Positions 47,530-58,734 of a DNA stretch of 64,000 nt are shown here, in pieces (the first letter of the stretch is position 1; each line of letters starts with the position of its first letter). The DNA lies in the NCBI RefSeq assembly GCF_030272615.1, contig NC_081409.1, positions 241,078,332 through 241,142,331 on the forward strand, read 5' to 3'. Position numbers and translations under genes: made by a program. Below the pieces are notes generated by a model. It did no database searches. It saw only the letters and a program-made list of their open reading frames with translations, and had not been told where the DNA came from. This stretch comes from Cryptomeria japonica. Lineage: Eukaryota > Streptophyta > Pinopsida > Cupressales > Cupressaceae.

Positions 47530-50500
47530 CTAGGAAAGCACTTTCTCTTTTCCATTTGTAGATTCCTTTTCCAAGAACTCATCTTCACTATGCGAATATT
47601 CTTGCCAAAGATCACGACCTGCTGCACGCTCCTCACGAACATACTCCTGGAACCTGATGCATAATTGGAATAGTAGACTGAATGGAGGCATAGGAGGATG
47701 ACGAATTTTATATTGCATGCCCTCGAAATATTGGTCCACGTGCTTCAAACCATCCTTCCAGCTGGAATGATTACGCTCGAAGCACAACATGTCTGACTAG
47801 AATTGACCAGCAAAACTTAGGTTCCTAACGGAATAGGTGATCCTATCCGTCCCTAGTCTTTTTTCCCAGTCTGGCTGTATCACTCTATCGGATAGGGCAT
47901 TTTGCCATCCCGAGACCATTGATCGGAGGATCATTTTGCCGAATTCTTGCATGGTGTTCAGAATTGTCTTGCACGCATTGTGTTCTTTATCAATGATTTC
48001 TCTTGTGTCATTCTTCATAGTGATAGTCCAGTACCATTCCTTAAGAGTGTTGATGTTATGAGGATCTAGGATGGTGGGTAATGTAGGAATCTGCGCATGG
48101 GTCTAGAAGAGAGCTCTCATGAGGGGAAGAGTAGTGGCAGCCACTTCATGCATTCTAAGGGATTCCCTCTTTACCTCTAATAGCTGGACCAAGGTGGTCT
48201 CTCGATGGTGAGCCATCTCTTTTACTTCTTCGAGGATTCGTTCTCCCCTCCCTTTGATGCCTTGTATCCATTCCTTGACGGCCCTTGCAATGTCCCGTAC
48301 TCCTAATTCTGTTGTGGTCCTCTGTGCCAACGCTGTCGGGGGAATGTGGGATTCAGAAGCATTGTGTAATGGTCTCAGGAGTTGATCGATGTATCCCTCG
48401 ACTTGCTCAACACGAGCTCGATACATGTCCTTTTCAGCTATTATCTCTTCAAGTTGCCTGAGCATGTTCTGTACGGAATCCTTGAATTCCTCCTTTTCCT
48501 GTTCCTTAGTGGCTCGTCCGATGGGGATGGTCGTGATGCTATAATCTGCCAGTGTAATCTGATCTGCTGGCTTGTCTACAGGCGGGGTGGCGATGTGAAG
48601 AGTACGGTTCCTTTGCTCATCTTTGGTCATCCTGGAATATGCCTTGGGCTTTTTCTTCCCCTTGGCTTTAGCTTGATCTATACGTGAGAAGATGTCCTCC
48701 AAATCGATAGGGGGTTTGGTGGCGGCCTTGCGCTGGGCTCTGGCAATTAACCATTCCTGAGGTACAGTCTGGGCTGATGCTATGGTTAAATTTTCACTCT
48801 GTTCTTTGATGTTTTCAGCTGTCTCACAACAAATTTGCAGCTGTTCCGTTACCGGAGGAGTGGAGGAGGTGTCAAGCTCTTTGCTTGCAGCAGAGTTTTC
48901 TCCTACTTCGCTGAACAATTGTCTGATGCCTTCGCGTGATGGTAGCTCTTCAGTCTTTTCAAGCTCGCGGGTCTCCTCTGTCTTTGCTCTCCTTCAACGA
49001 TAGAGTCATCTTTGGCAGTGTTATGGAGCGACAGTTCATGGCAACTCTGTTGGGTGGGTTCATGTACTTCGATCCCCTGAATGGATGGAATCTCTCCTTC
49101 CTCAATTAGGTTACCTGACTTGGCTAATTCAATAGCTCTTAGCTCGGCTTCTAGCATACCAGGGGCGGGAAGATCATTAGCTCCAAATGCATCCATGTCA
49201 CTCTGGGAAGGAGGAGCAGGTATATAATCCAATTCTGCTACATCGTCGGACGAACTAGGGTCCTTTGACAATGGAGTGACCTCTGGCCTCCTAATGGGAA
49301 TCTTTTCCCTTCTTGTTCTCTTGGACGTCCGAGTCCCTCTTCAAGCCTTAGCCTTCTTTCTCTTCTCAGGTTTCTCAATTTCTTCTCTGGGAGCACTGGA
49401 AGTTCCCTCATCTTCGGAAGACTGAGAATCGAGGCTACCCATTAGGTGGTAGGTGAACTGGACTCCTTCATGAATTAGCCACTCAATCTGCTGATGCAAC
49501 CATTGGTCTATATATCTTGCTGGGGCTGCCATGACTGCCTCAAAATAAGTGATCGGGTCCTGTGACCATCAACGCTCGACAAAAGATGCCTTACCGCCTC
49601 AAATTCCCAAACTTGCAGACAATTCCCTGAATCTGCGAGTTGATCTGGGACCTGGCGGTATTCAAAGAGTTGCATCTGCTGCACACTCAGCCTAGAATAT
49701 TCACGCCTTTGGACCTCATAGTCATCAGAGCAGTTTTTCCAATAATCTTCAACTGATTCCTTTGCTCTGTACCACCTGCCATAGGCTCTCTTTGCCACAT
49801 TATCGTGATCAAAGCATTTCCTTGGAAAATGCTCTTGTAGGCCATAGGAGGCCAGCTCTGCGAAGGATTCCTCTGCTAGGGTGGGGGTCTTCAGATGGAC
49901 ATCCTGGTTGCCTATAATCATGGGGAACGCGAACCCAGCCTGCTTGCTGTCTCTGAGTAAGATGCCGGCCGGACGTGACTGCCTTGCGACCTCCATAAGA
50001 ACTATCTTGTCGGTTGGGTACTGTGGAAGTTGGAGAGGGGCACCATCAAAGCTAGCTATCCGGATATAGGAGAACCTTGGGAACTGGATGAATTGGGCCC
50101 CGTATCTCTGTACTAGAATAGTAGCTTGCTCTGAGAGCCTTATGTGTAACCCTCCCTGCATAAGCCTGACCAAGCGCATTGTGAAGGCATCCTTGACACG
50201 CTCATACTGGCCAACTGCATAAGCCGGGTTGTTTTTTTCCCTTTGAGCTATATCCTGATAGTGAAGCTGTGGGTAACAATCATATACCTTCACCTAACCA
50301 GGCCCATTCCCGATTTCTCCTTTCATTATTAAACTTGACAGTGGCTAGTTCTTGGCAAACATGTAGACCAAGTAGGAGGTCATAGTGAAGTACTTCTTTG
50401 TCTTGAGTTCAATTAGCTGAGTGTGGATGTTGTCGCTTATAATCTGGGCCCAGTCAAACTTGTACTTCCCGGCAAAGACTTGCTCTGTGAAATAAAACAT

Positions 50501-51150
50501 CCACTCCTCAAAGTAGTTGGATTTAGGAAGTCCCATAACCCTGCTGAGCAATGTGACCATATCCCCATGCTCATTGTGAAAGTCACTTCTTGGGGTCTTT
50601 TTCCCAATTTTGATGTTGGGAGGCCTTCTCTCCTTGTACCACTCTTCGTTGATCAGTGTTCTGCATTTGGCAGGATTCATATCATACGCCCCTATGCTTC
50701 GTCTATAGTCGTGGCCGTGGGATTGTTTGGGAAGGGAATGTCGAATGCGTCGCCGATGGCCTCAGGAGTGAAGTTGGCGAGCGTCATATTCTTGAGGAGC
50801 ACCAATCTGGAACCCGGCTGATAATGTCGGGCAGCCTCTACCACTAACTCATAGTTCTGCATTGCTGGAGGAAATCCCGTCGCTTGGGCGATGCCACTTT
50901 CCATCATCTGCCTAGGCCTGCCGTAGGCATTAGGGGAGAAGACTCGGCTCTTGAAATCTTGGATATCGATATGGCCTAGGTCAGTATCACCGACATTGTC
51001 CCAGACACTCTGAACTTTTGACTCCCTCAATCCCCCTCTTTAATACTGGTACTTCATCCTTTCAACCTTGCGAGCAATATCTGGCTTAGATGCTCGCGAT
51101 GTCTCGGTTGTAGTAGGCGTCTTTGATGACTCCGCCGCCAATTTAGGCAT
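47530..51150 (-). pseudogene. Large U3 ORF of unit C, unknown function (about 1,206 codons)
   Basis: Starts at the ATG at 51150 (MPKLAAESSKTP...). The N-terminal half (to about residue 560) looks like a folded domain with conserved segments RESKVQSVWDNVGDTDLGHI, FTPEAIGDAFDIPFPNNP, YDCYPQLHYQDIAQREKNN and YGLQEHFPRKCFDHD. The middle is Ser/Glu-rich and disordered, with basic runs (KPEKRKKAKA, SKRTRREKIPIRR) that look like nuclear import signals. The C-terminal third has a coiled coil (EEFKDSVQNMLRQLEEIIAE) and an end GRDLWQEYSHSEDEFLEK. I recognise no catalytic motif and no gag, pol or env feature. The copy has at least three frameshifts (near 50690, 49520, 48990) and several stops (for example near 51045, 50340, 48102, 47796). 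It is the same protein as that at 59849-63478. Confidence 0.75.
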
Positions 51151-52342
51151 TTATCCTGCACAGCCGGACGCAGATTACGAGGCGATATAAAAGAAGTAAG
51201 GCGGGTTAGATAGAGAATATGCCAACATTCAAGGATTAATTCAAAATTTGGATTGGAAACAACGTGATATCGCTAGCTGAGAGCTTGATTGATTTAAAGC
51301 AAAATATTTATGAAGCTTTCGACTGCAGGCTTATACTTAAGCATTTTCGGGATTAATTTTCAAAAGGGACAAAGCTCAAAAAATTTTCCGAAGTTTGAAA
51401 ATGCAATTTCCAGCTGATCCTTAGGAGCAAATTCTAATTCGATTGCTTTGCATGACGCTTTAATAGTCGGAAAAAAGATGCGAATTTTGAAGATTTAAGC
51501 ACTTTAATCAATTTTGCACAGACATGCATCCAATTTGTAAATATTTCAGACGATCAAGAGAGACAAAGCGTACTTAGCTGGTGAAAATGGACGGCAGGCA
51601 ATTGCCCGACTTGCTGTGCAAAAACGAATGGATAGTTCTGCAAATTTTGAATTCCAACGGTTATCTCTCTAATTCAAATTTTCGCGGCTGCGGTTGGAAA
51701 AGAATTTGCAATTTTGAGTTTTAGACTAAGCGATTTTCACCTTAGACGAAATGGCAATCTGAACTTGGATGCTTGGAAGGGTTTATGTCAGCGTTTTACT
51801 TTGATGCAAATCGCGCGAAATTGGCTCCACCTTTTAAACCCTATGCGATCCTCTCTCATGCTAACTTCGGTGGTATGGGGGAGTTTTTGCAGACTTTAAA
51901 CTTCACATCTCCATCTTCTAAATTGCGAACTTTGCGTTTTATTGCATATTGCACCCTTTGCGCTGCGATTTTCGGAGAAATGGGAGACTTTGCCAATCTC
52001 AAATCCCTCTTTGCTTTCTCATGCACCTTTCCCAAATCGCGAACTTCGGTGATATGGAGGCCCTTTGAAACTTAAACTGCGTTTTTACGCTGGGGAATTT
52101 CGGCGTTTTATCTTTTTCGGACTTTTTAAACACTTCGGCAATTTCGAACAAACTTCGGACCTCTAGAAGCTTTTGTCAACTTTGCGAATTTCTCATTTTG
52201 CCCTTAGGGTCCAAAATTCGGCCCATAAGGCATTTTGGCGACCTTTTAAACTTGAGAAATTTTAACCCCAGGGTCCGAAATTCGGCCCTCTGGTCGATTT
52301 TGGCAGTTTTAGCGAATTTTAAGCAAATTTCGGACCTTTTGA

Positions 52343-52475
52343 CGTTTTTGCAAACTTAAAGCATTTTTCAGACCTTTTGGAGGTTTTGCAAACTTAAAGC
52401 ATTTTTCGGACCTTTTGGAGTTTTTGCAAACTTAAAGCATTTTTCAGACCTTTTGGAGTTTTTGCAAACTTTCTT
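52343..52475. repeat. Tandem 37-bp repeat in U3 of unit C
   Basis: Three to four copies of a unit beginning TTTTGCAAACTTAAAGC and ending GACCTTTTGGAG, differing at one or two bases. Confidence 0.9.
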
Positions 52476-53162
52476 TTTTTTTGCCATTTCAGCCTTAAGG
52501 TCTGAAATTCGGTCCTTTTGGCCATTTTGACAACTTTTAAACTTTTTTGAAATTTTAACCCCAAGGTCCGAAATTCGGCCCTCTAGGCGATTTTGCCAAT
52601 TTTTAGCATTCTCGGACCTTAGGCCAATTTTGTCAACTTTTAACTTTTTGAAATTTTGGCCTGAAAGTCTGAAATTCGCCCCTCCCTGGCATTTGGGCGA
52701 AATGTAGACCTTGGCATTTTGCAAAGAAATTTGCCCCTCTTTCTTCTCCAGCTGGCGAAAATCGTTATTCACTCATCTCGTAAACTCTATAAAAACAAAC
52801 CTCATGCAATCTATCTGATCGCTCTTACGCGAAAAAGGCAACTTTGGGTCCTCATGCGACCTTCAGATGTGCTGTCCTTTGCTTGGCGGGCTTCGCCAAC
52901 CTCTATCATCTTATGCCTATTCAAGGCGATTTCACAATTTTGAACAATCTCTTGGAATTCGTGCCCGAGGGCTAGACTAGCCTAATGGAATCACTGGCTT
53001 CTCTTCTTTCAACATCATCACTTCACGGACCAGTCGCGGGCTCGCTCGAAAGGACGCGAGACACTCTGCGCGAAAACTCAACAGGGCGAAGACGAAAGGC
53101 TCAAAAAAGGGAAGGGGGGACCCTGTCGGCGATAGGGAGCGTGTGCAATGCACAACACTACC

Positions 53163-54922
53163 CCATTTTGTTGAGGATTATAAGGTATAGTAAGCTCCCT
53201 CTTAATCCCAACATTTTTACAAAAATCTTTAAACAAATCTGAGGTGTATTCGCCCCCATTGTCAGTTCTTAAGGTTTTAATTTTATTTCCTGAGTAGTTT
53301 TCTGTTAGTGATTTAAATTCCTTAAACCTATGAAGGATCTCTTCTAATTCTTTACATTTCAGAAAGTAGATCCAAGTTTTCCTAGAGTAGTCATCAACAG
53401 ATATTACATAATACAAAAATCCCCCTAAAGAAGGTACAGACGTAGGTCCACATACATCAAAATGAACTAACTCTAAAACTTTGCTTGTTTTCCTAGTACT
53501 ATTTTGAAAAATACCCTTAGCATTTTTACATAGGGCACATCCCTTGCATGCCCCTGAATGATATTGCTTTAACTTAGGTAGGCCTGTGACAAGGTTTCCC
53601 ATTGATGATAAAGCTCTAAAATTTAGGTGACCTAGTCTTCTATGCCAAAATTCATTAGCATTTGTAGTTTCATGGATTAGGGCTAGGTTGGGCTCTGTGC
53701 ACAGCTCATACAAGTAGCCTTGTCTTTGACCAATGGTTTTAGCTTTCTTGATAGATGAATTCTTTGGCCAAGCCAACACTCTGTTGTCCATGAAGGTCAC
53801 TCTGTACCCATTATCCTCTAGTGCTGATATAGGGACTATATTTCTCTTGATGCCTGGGACATATAGTACTCCTTTAAGTTGCAATGATACGCCTGACTTC
53901 AGTTTGATGGTGCAAGTTCCAACTCCTCTGACTGGATGTGTGGAGTCATCTCCGATAGTCACTTCCTCATCATTTTCCTCTATCATGGAGTCTAGCACTT
54001 CTCTAAACCCTGTAATGTGTTTGGATGAGCCACTGTCGATCACCCAGGAGTTAACCTTGTTTGATGTTTGGTTTGTAAGTGCTGAGTAGAGTACATACTT
54101 CTCGGAGTCATCTTCCCCTTTAGATTTTCCTGCTTTGGCAAATGTGGCTTGTTGTTTGGCTCTTTCCGGACATTTGGCAACATAGAGTCCGAACTTGTCA
54201 CATCTGTAACATTGGATATGAGAGAGATCCTTCTGGGAGATATTCGTGCCTTGACAACCTTTCCTTTTCCTAAATTGTTTCTTCTTGCTTTTCTTATTGG
54301 AGTTTGTATTTAGGACTTGGAGATCTTCATCTATATTCTTTTGTTTGATCCCTTTCTTATTTAACCTTGATTCTTCTTGGAGACAGTCTGCCCTTAACCT
54401 TTCAAAATTTGGAAATTTAGCCCTTGCACTGATGCCTTGGACGAATGTTTACCATATACTAGGCAACCCATCTAGAGCAATGAGTGTTAATTCTTTGTTT
54501 TGGATCTCATATCCAAGGGTTGCTAGCTCATCCCTTAGGGCTGATATCCGCATGAAGTAGGCATTGACTGACTCCCCTTTGATCATAGCTATATGATTTA
54601 TTTCTCTCTTTAAAGCCAAGGTTCTATTTGCATTGGATATCTCGAATGCATCTTCAAGTGCTTTGAACATGTTGTAGGCCGTTTCATGTTTCCTTATGAT
54701 AGGCATAATATTATTCCTCACCCCATCAACTATGATTTTGATGGCCTTTTCATTTCCCTCTATCCATGTCACTTTGTCAGGTTCAGTCTCAGGTTCTGTG
54801 GTTTCAGCTTTTACAAATGATTCAACTTTATTTTCTCTTAGAATCATCTTGATTCTGAGCTTCCATGCTGAGAAATCATCGCCTCCTCCGAGTCTATCTT
54901 TGAATCTGATAGTGCTTGCCAT
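53163..54922 (-). pseudogene. Copia B gag-protease-integrase, one stop, truncated by insertion
   Basis: From the ATG at 54922: gag (MASTIRFKDRLGGGDDFSAW, YFMRISALRDELATLG). One in-frame TAA at about 54446-54448 follows GLPSIW. The same frame continues through the CCHC knuckle (CYRCDKFGLYVAKC), where Val-Ala replace the usual spacing. Protease SWVIDSGSSKH comes next, then the pre-integrase zinc-binding region (HRRLGHLN...CKGCALC). The integrase core has its first two catalytic aspartates (HFDVCGPT and RTDNGGEY) and runs to NPQQNGV at the insertion site of unit C. Apart from the single stop this stretch is intact, so it decayed little before unit C landed. Reverse transcriptase is not found downstream. 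Confidence 0.9.
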
Positions 54923-54989
54923 TTGGAGAAATGTGATGTTGGATATATTCTTGACTTGAATTTAACACAAAATTGTCGATTTTAACTTG

Positions 54990-55001
54990 GCTCTGATACC
55001 A
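54990..55001 (-). other. Primer binding site (initiator tRNA-Met), Copia B
   Basis: TGGTATCAGAGC on the minus strand, directly next to the LTR beginning at 55002. Confidence 0.93.
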
Positions 55002-55498
55002 TGTAGAGACATGGACCAGCTAGGACTCGAACCTAGGACCTTCCATACACTGCTGGAGTGCTCTACCACTGAGCTACTGGCCCTCTTGGACCAGTCCATC
55101 GTCAGTCCGGGTGTGGCTTATTTCTAACACCAACAAAGTACACCAAGTCCTTTGTCAATAAGATATAGAATAAATAGAATTATCATCTGCAGAACATAGA
55201 ATAACAAAGTATGACAATGCCAAGTACAAGGTAGTTGCAGAAAGATAGATCATTTATTCCAATATGCAATGTGTACAAATATGAACTAGTTTCTGATACA
55301 ACAAAATGAGTACATAAATACTATGCTGTGGTCAGTTAAGAATTAAGATTACCAACCGCCAGGAACTGCCAACCACAACTATCCATCAGGAACAATTAAA
55401 CAACATTACATAACATAGCCGACTACTACTTACACAATTAACACTTTGGCTAACAAAAAAATTATTTATGAACAACTTGGCATAAATTGGCAACTACA
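55002..55498 (-). repeat. 5' LTR of Copia B (497 bp)
   Basis: TGTAG...CTACA ends, abutting the primer binding site. The R-U5 side contains a complete tRNA-like sequence (55012-55083). The rest matches the truncated LTR at 44225-44560. Confidence 0.87.
55012..55083 (-). pseudogene. tRNA-like sequence inside the Copia B LTR
   Basis: The minus strand gives a 72-base tRNA-like fold. The acceptor GGGCCAG pairs with CTGGTCC (one G-U pair). The D arm GCTCAGTGGTAGAGC and T arm CTAGGTTCGAGTCCTAG are good. The anticodon arm (CTCCA...TGGAA) has a poor stem and an 8-base loop, without the expected T before the anticodon. I therefore call it a pseudo-tRNA or tRNA-derived insertion and do not assign an amino acid. 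Boxes A and B for RNA polymerase III are intact. Confidence 0.7.
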
Positions 55499-57603
55499 CT
55501 CTTGGACATTGTTATCAGTTGTAAATTTTTAGGACTTATTTATATTTCAGACATAAGTTTCTTAGGGATAAATAGATATATTGAAGTCCGCAGATTATTG
55601 AGAGAAGTTACATATTAGCTTTTATTATTCTTTTCCTATTGATGTAATGAAAATTGACTTTGTTAACCACTTCTAGAAGCAAGCATATTTGGATTTTGTG
55701 TTGCTTTGTTTTTTAATTTTTTATAAGCAGAAGCTATATTCCGGTCTGTAGTTTGATGTGGTTTCTATTATGAAATTTGATCTTTATGCATATAATGTGG
55801 TTTCGGCAATTTTGATTTTTTAGATAGCATATATCATAACAAAATTATTCTTAATCACAACTATTAATGGTTTACACCATTTCCTCATTCAATCATTGCA
55901 TACATTGTCAACATCAAAGTCTTCGTACAATCTATCATTTATTTGATTATTCCATGCTATATAAGCTATGCTCCACCAAGTTTTTGGGGGACATGGCTAA
56001 TTTGGCTCCAAAATGGTTCAATAACCTTCATGTTATACAATTTTCCAAAAATGAAAGATGCAGCTAGTTCTGCTGAGGACGACCAAGATTTGTAATTTTC
56101 GACTTACTATCGTGTTATGCGGAAATCGTGACTTTTTGGAGCCAGTTTAGCCGCAGCCATTTTAGGGATGGGGATGGTAGGGGACAATAGGGGATGCTTA
56201 TTAAAAATTTGAGAATTTTAAAAAATATAGAGAAATTTCAAATATTCATATGAAAACATTGTTAAAGCATTCATCATAGATACTGTAGAAGCTTAATACA
56301 TAACATTATACTTGAATTGAGATTTCACATGAGCATTGACAAACAAATTAACAAAATCGAAATGCTTTCATTGCCAATGTGCATACACATTATACAAGAA
56401 TTATAACAAAAAGCCCAAAGGCTCTAAGTTTCAATTATAAAATGACGAATCCCTAATCAGCAAGTGCAATTGGTAGATCTGTATCAAAATAAGAGTTCGA
56501 GTTTGAGTCATTGCTAGTATAAGGGGCTGTCTTAGGCATTGGAACCCCAAGTCCCCGAGTCCCCAAAACGTTTTAGGGGTGGGGATGGGGGTACCAAGGC
56601 AAGGGATGCGTCCCCATGGAGCACAGTATATAAGTAATGTACAGGAAAACTATATGTGATTGTTTGTCTATTATCTCTTATGAAATTATTATTATTATTG
56701 TTTTTCTGAATCTAATTGATGCAGAAGGCTTTTGAATTATTTCATCTGTGAATAATTATTAGAGGCTTGATATGTAATAGGTTCTTCATAGGGTTTGGTC
56801 TTGCATTATACAAGTTCCCATAGATATCTCTTATTTTGCAAGATTTAAGAGTTCTGTAAGGTTTTAAATATTTTAGAACAGGGGTTCCTCCAAGCCTATA
56901 TTTTGTGTCTAAATCAAGGTTTCTATAAGTGGGGGTGTCCCAAGCTATTGTCTTCCAATTTAGTGTTGTCAGTGTTTAGTGGGAAACATTATGTATGGGT
57001 TTCCAGGTTCCTTATATCACCATTCAGTTTGCACTTGCCTAGTGATACCAATTAACTCTGTTGGTTGGTTCTGTTCTGTTAAACTGTCAAGGATTTGTAA
57101 ACAGTGTTAATGGTTACCAGACATGCATATTAGTATTTGCATGATACATGCATTTATAAACAAATAGTTGGGAACAATATTTACTTTATTGGCTTAAAAT
57201 AATACATTTTACTGTTTACTCTTGCCCTCAAGCATTATTTGTAAATTCATTCTTTATAAAGTTGAGACGATATTCCTATCACTGGAACTAATGCTCTCAT
57301 TTTCTTAAAACAACATAAAGGTCTCTCTATAACATGATGATAACATTATTCTTAAAGCGACTGGCACTTTATAGTAAATGTAAAGTCACACACATCAGCA
57401 GTTTATATGGCGTGGGTTAAATACTGAGCATGTCTGAGGGGGCATGGGTAATTACTAATTAGCCGTTACCTATTTATGCAGATAGTTATATTCTTAACAT
57501 TAAATATATAATCAATTTTCTTTTCATTTTTAATTTTTTTGTCTTGTTCTTGCATGTGAACAATTTATTTTAACTTTATCTGGCAATTATGTTACCTATG
57601 AAG
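55499..57603. other. Final part of the giant intron; G-rich direct repeats
   Basis: Mostly AT-rich. Two G-rich direct repeats of about 48 bases lie at about 56155-56203 and 56567-56615 (shared: TTTTAGGGRTGGGGATGG and AGGGGATGC/AAGGGATGC words). No exon or ORF before the acceptor at 57603. Confidence 0.55.
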
Positions 57604-57731
57604 GTTCTACATTCAGGCATAGCATGTATCCTGCCTACAAGGGCAATCGCATACCTACTCCTGATACTGTAATCCAGGCTTTTCAATATCTAAAGGCAGC
57701 TTTGGCGGCCATGTCAATAAAAGTTATCCAG
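57604..57731 (+). CDS. Plant 5'-3' exonuclease, exon d (128 nt)
   Basis: Acceptor ACCTATGAAG, donor GTATGCATTT. The first two bases complete the split glycine codon. The exon then reads STFRHSMYPAYKGNRIP, TPDTVIQAFQYLKAALA and AMSIKVIQ, ending in phase 0. TFRHxxYPxYKxNR is the conserved DNA-contacting segment of the Pol I-type 5' nuclease, and PTPDTxxQxxQYLKA with MSIKVI is typical of the plant branch. This exon and exon e alone suffice to name the family. Its reading joins the small exons 46 kb upstream in frame. Confidence 0.95.
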
Positions 57732-57816
57732 GTATGCATTTTTGAAGAATCGGAATGGTGGACTTTGGGGTTTTTCTTTTTGTAGTTTATATCTTGATAC
57801 AATTTTTTAAAAGCAG

Positions 57817-57885
57817 GTTCCAGGTGTGGAAGCTGACGATGTGATTGGGACACTAGCTATGAATGGAGTAGCTGCTGGCTTGAAG
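57817..57885 (+). CDS. Plant 5'-3' exonuclease, exon e (69 nt)
   Basis: Acceptor TTTTTTAAAAGCAG, donor GTATATTCG. Encodes VPGVEADDVIGTLAMNGVAA then GLK, phase 0 at both ends. GVEADDVIGTLA is the hallmark of the family; its Glu-x-Asp-Asp equals the metal-binding Glu113, Asp115 and Asp116 of the E. coli enzyme. The next expected segment (the VVSPDKDFFQ-type motif) is not found before 64000, so another long intron follows, at least 6.1 kb. Confidence 0.96.
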
Positions 57886-58734
57886 GTATATTCGAAATCC
57901 TTTTAGGTTGTGTTGGTTTCTAAATGCTTTGAAGGAAACAATTTTGATATTGTTGAATACTAATCAGTTTTAGTGCTTGCATGTATGCTAGTGTAAACCT
58001 TCCTTGTCAATCGTTGACGAAGATTGTCTTTTTCCAGAACTGATTAATACAGGGTTATGTATCTTGGGATTCATAGTTTCAGGGTCTACCTTATGGTATA
58101 GTACATTGAATGTAGGCCCTGCTTTGTTTAGAAGAGGCTGAGGTGAAATGACCACCTACAGATTAAGGCATTCATAATTTCATATTGTATAAAACAGATG
58201 GGGTTATTGACCAATGTCACCAATCTATCATTCGTTATTTCAAGTACAAAATTGATAATGGGTAGGCATTTTGCTATTATATCTTGTATGTGCGCCTTTC
58301 TCTATCACTGCATGTTGTGTTTTTTATAGGTGAATTCCAATGGAATAGAGTAGTTGTGCATCTAATCTCAATGGTCTTGGAAAGGGTTAATTAGATATTG
58401 TCTATGAAAGGGAGCCAGTTTGGACATGCTACCAGAATTAAATAATTAATCTTCAAAGGCATTGGGAGGTGTAGATGTGGATCATGAAGCCAAAATGTTT
58501 GACAGAATATTCCATATTTAGCTTTGAGGAAAATCTTAAAATCCAAAGCTAGAGGAACTTTTTCATATCTATTCTGCCAGTAGTAGATCAAGTCAATACA
58601 GATTTATGTTTTGAATGGTGGCTTCTAACTTTTATGGTTTGTGAAACTAGAGTAATTGAAGAATTGAAATTATTGGAGTATAGAAGAATCTCACAAAACC
58701 ATCTGCATCTTTACAAAAATTGTGAAAAATTATC
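57886..58734. other. Start of the next intron, nothing recognised
   Basis: Non-coding AT-rich sequence from the donor after exon e to unit E. No further exon of the exonuclease gene. Confidence 0.6.

Larger units (their letters stand above)
46396..53162 (-). mobile_element. TGTTG...CAACA unit C (46401-53157), nested in Copia B integrase
   Basis: Starts TGTTGACGTGTC and ends GTGCAATGCACAACA. It is flanked by CTACC at 46396-46400 and 53158-53162. Removing the unit and one CTACC rejoins the Copia integrase reading QQNGV with its next residues, so this is a true insertion. The family block is at 46446-46623 and the minus TATA at 47247-47260. A roughly 1,200-codon ORF (51150 to 47530) lies wholly upstream of the TATA. 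U3 beyond the ORF (51151-53157) has repeated GGTCCGAAATTCGGCCC-like words. There is no second LTR inside and no gag-pol. Confidence 0.9.
44225..55498 (-). mobile_element. Copia B: minus-strand LTR element, interrupted and partly replaced
   Basis: On the minus strand the order is: 5' LTR (55002-55498), tRNA-Met primer site, gag, CCHC knuckle, protease, GAG-pre-integrase and integrase core to 53163. A 6.8 kb nested unit (46401-53157) follows, then the integrase C-terminal part to about 46112, an unrelated region (44577-46111), and a truncated 3' LTR (44225-44560). Reverse transcriptase and RNase H are missing, so it is either a deletion chimera or a non-autonomous derivative. No flanking duplication could be checked because the left LTR has lost its outer end. 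Confidence 0.85.
11422..57603 (+). other. Giant phase-1 intron (about 46.2 kb) of the exonuclease gene
   Basis: Begins with donor GTATGACAA after exon c and ends with acceptor TTATGTTACCTATGAAG before exon d. About three quarters of its length is accounted for by the transposable elements listed separately: units H, J, G, the gag-only element, and Copia B with its nested unit. Remove them and roughly 12 kb remains. If exon c is not used, the intron starts at 10444 and is about 47.2 kb. Introns this long filled with old LTR elements are typical of conifers and other gymnosperms. Confidence 0.82.

Noticed and set aside
46401-53157. DNA transposon (TGTTG/CAACA inverted ends)
   Set aside because: TIR of only 5 bp, no transposase, 5-bp duplication and LTR-like TG...CA ends with an internal promoter favour an LTR. 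Kept only as a lesser alternative.
55012-55083. Functional tRNA gene
   Set aside because: The anticodon stem-loop is malformed and the expected T33 is missing, so I list it as tRNA-like only.
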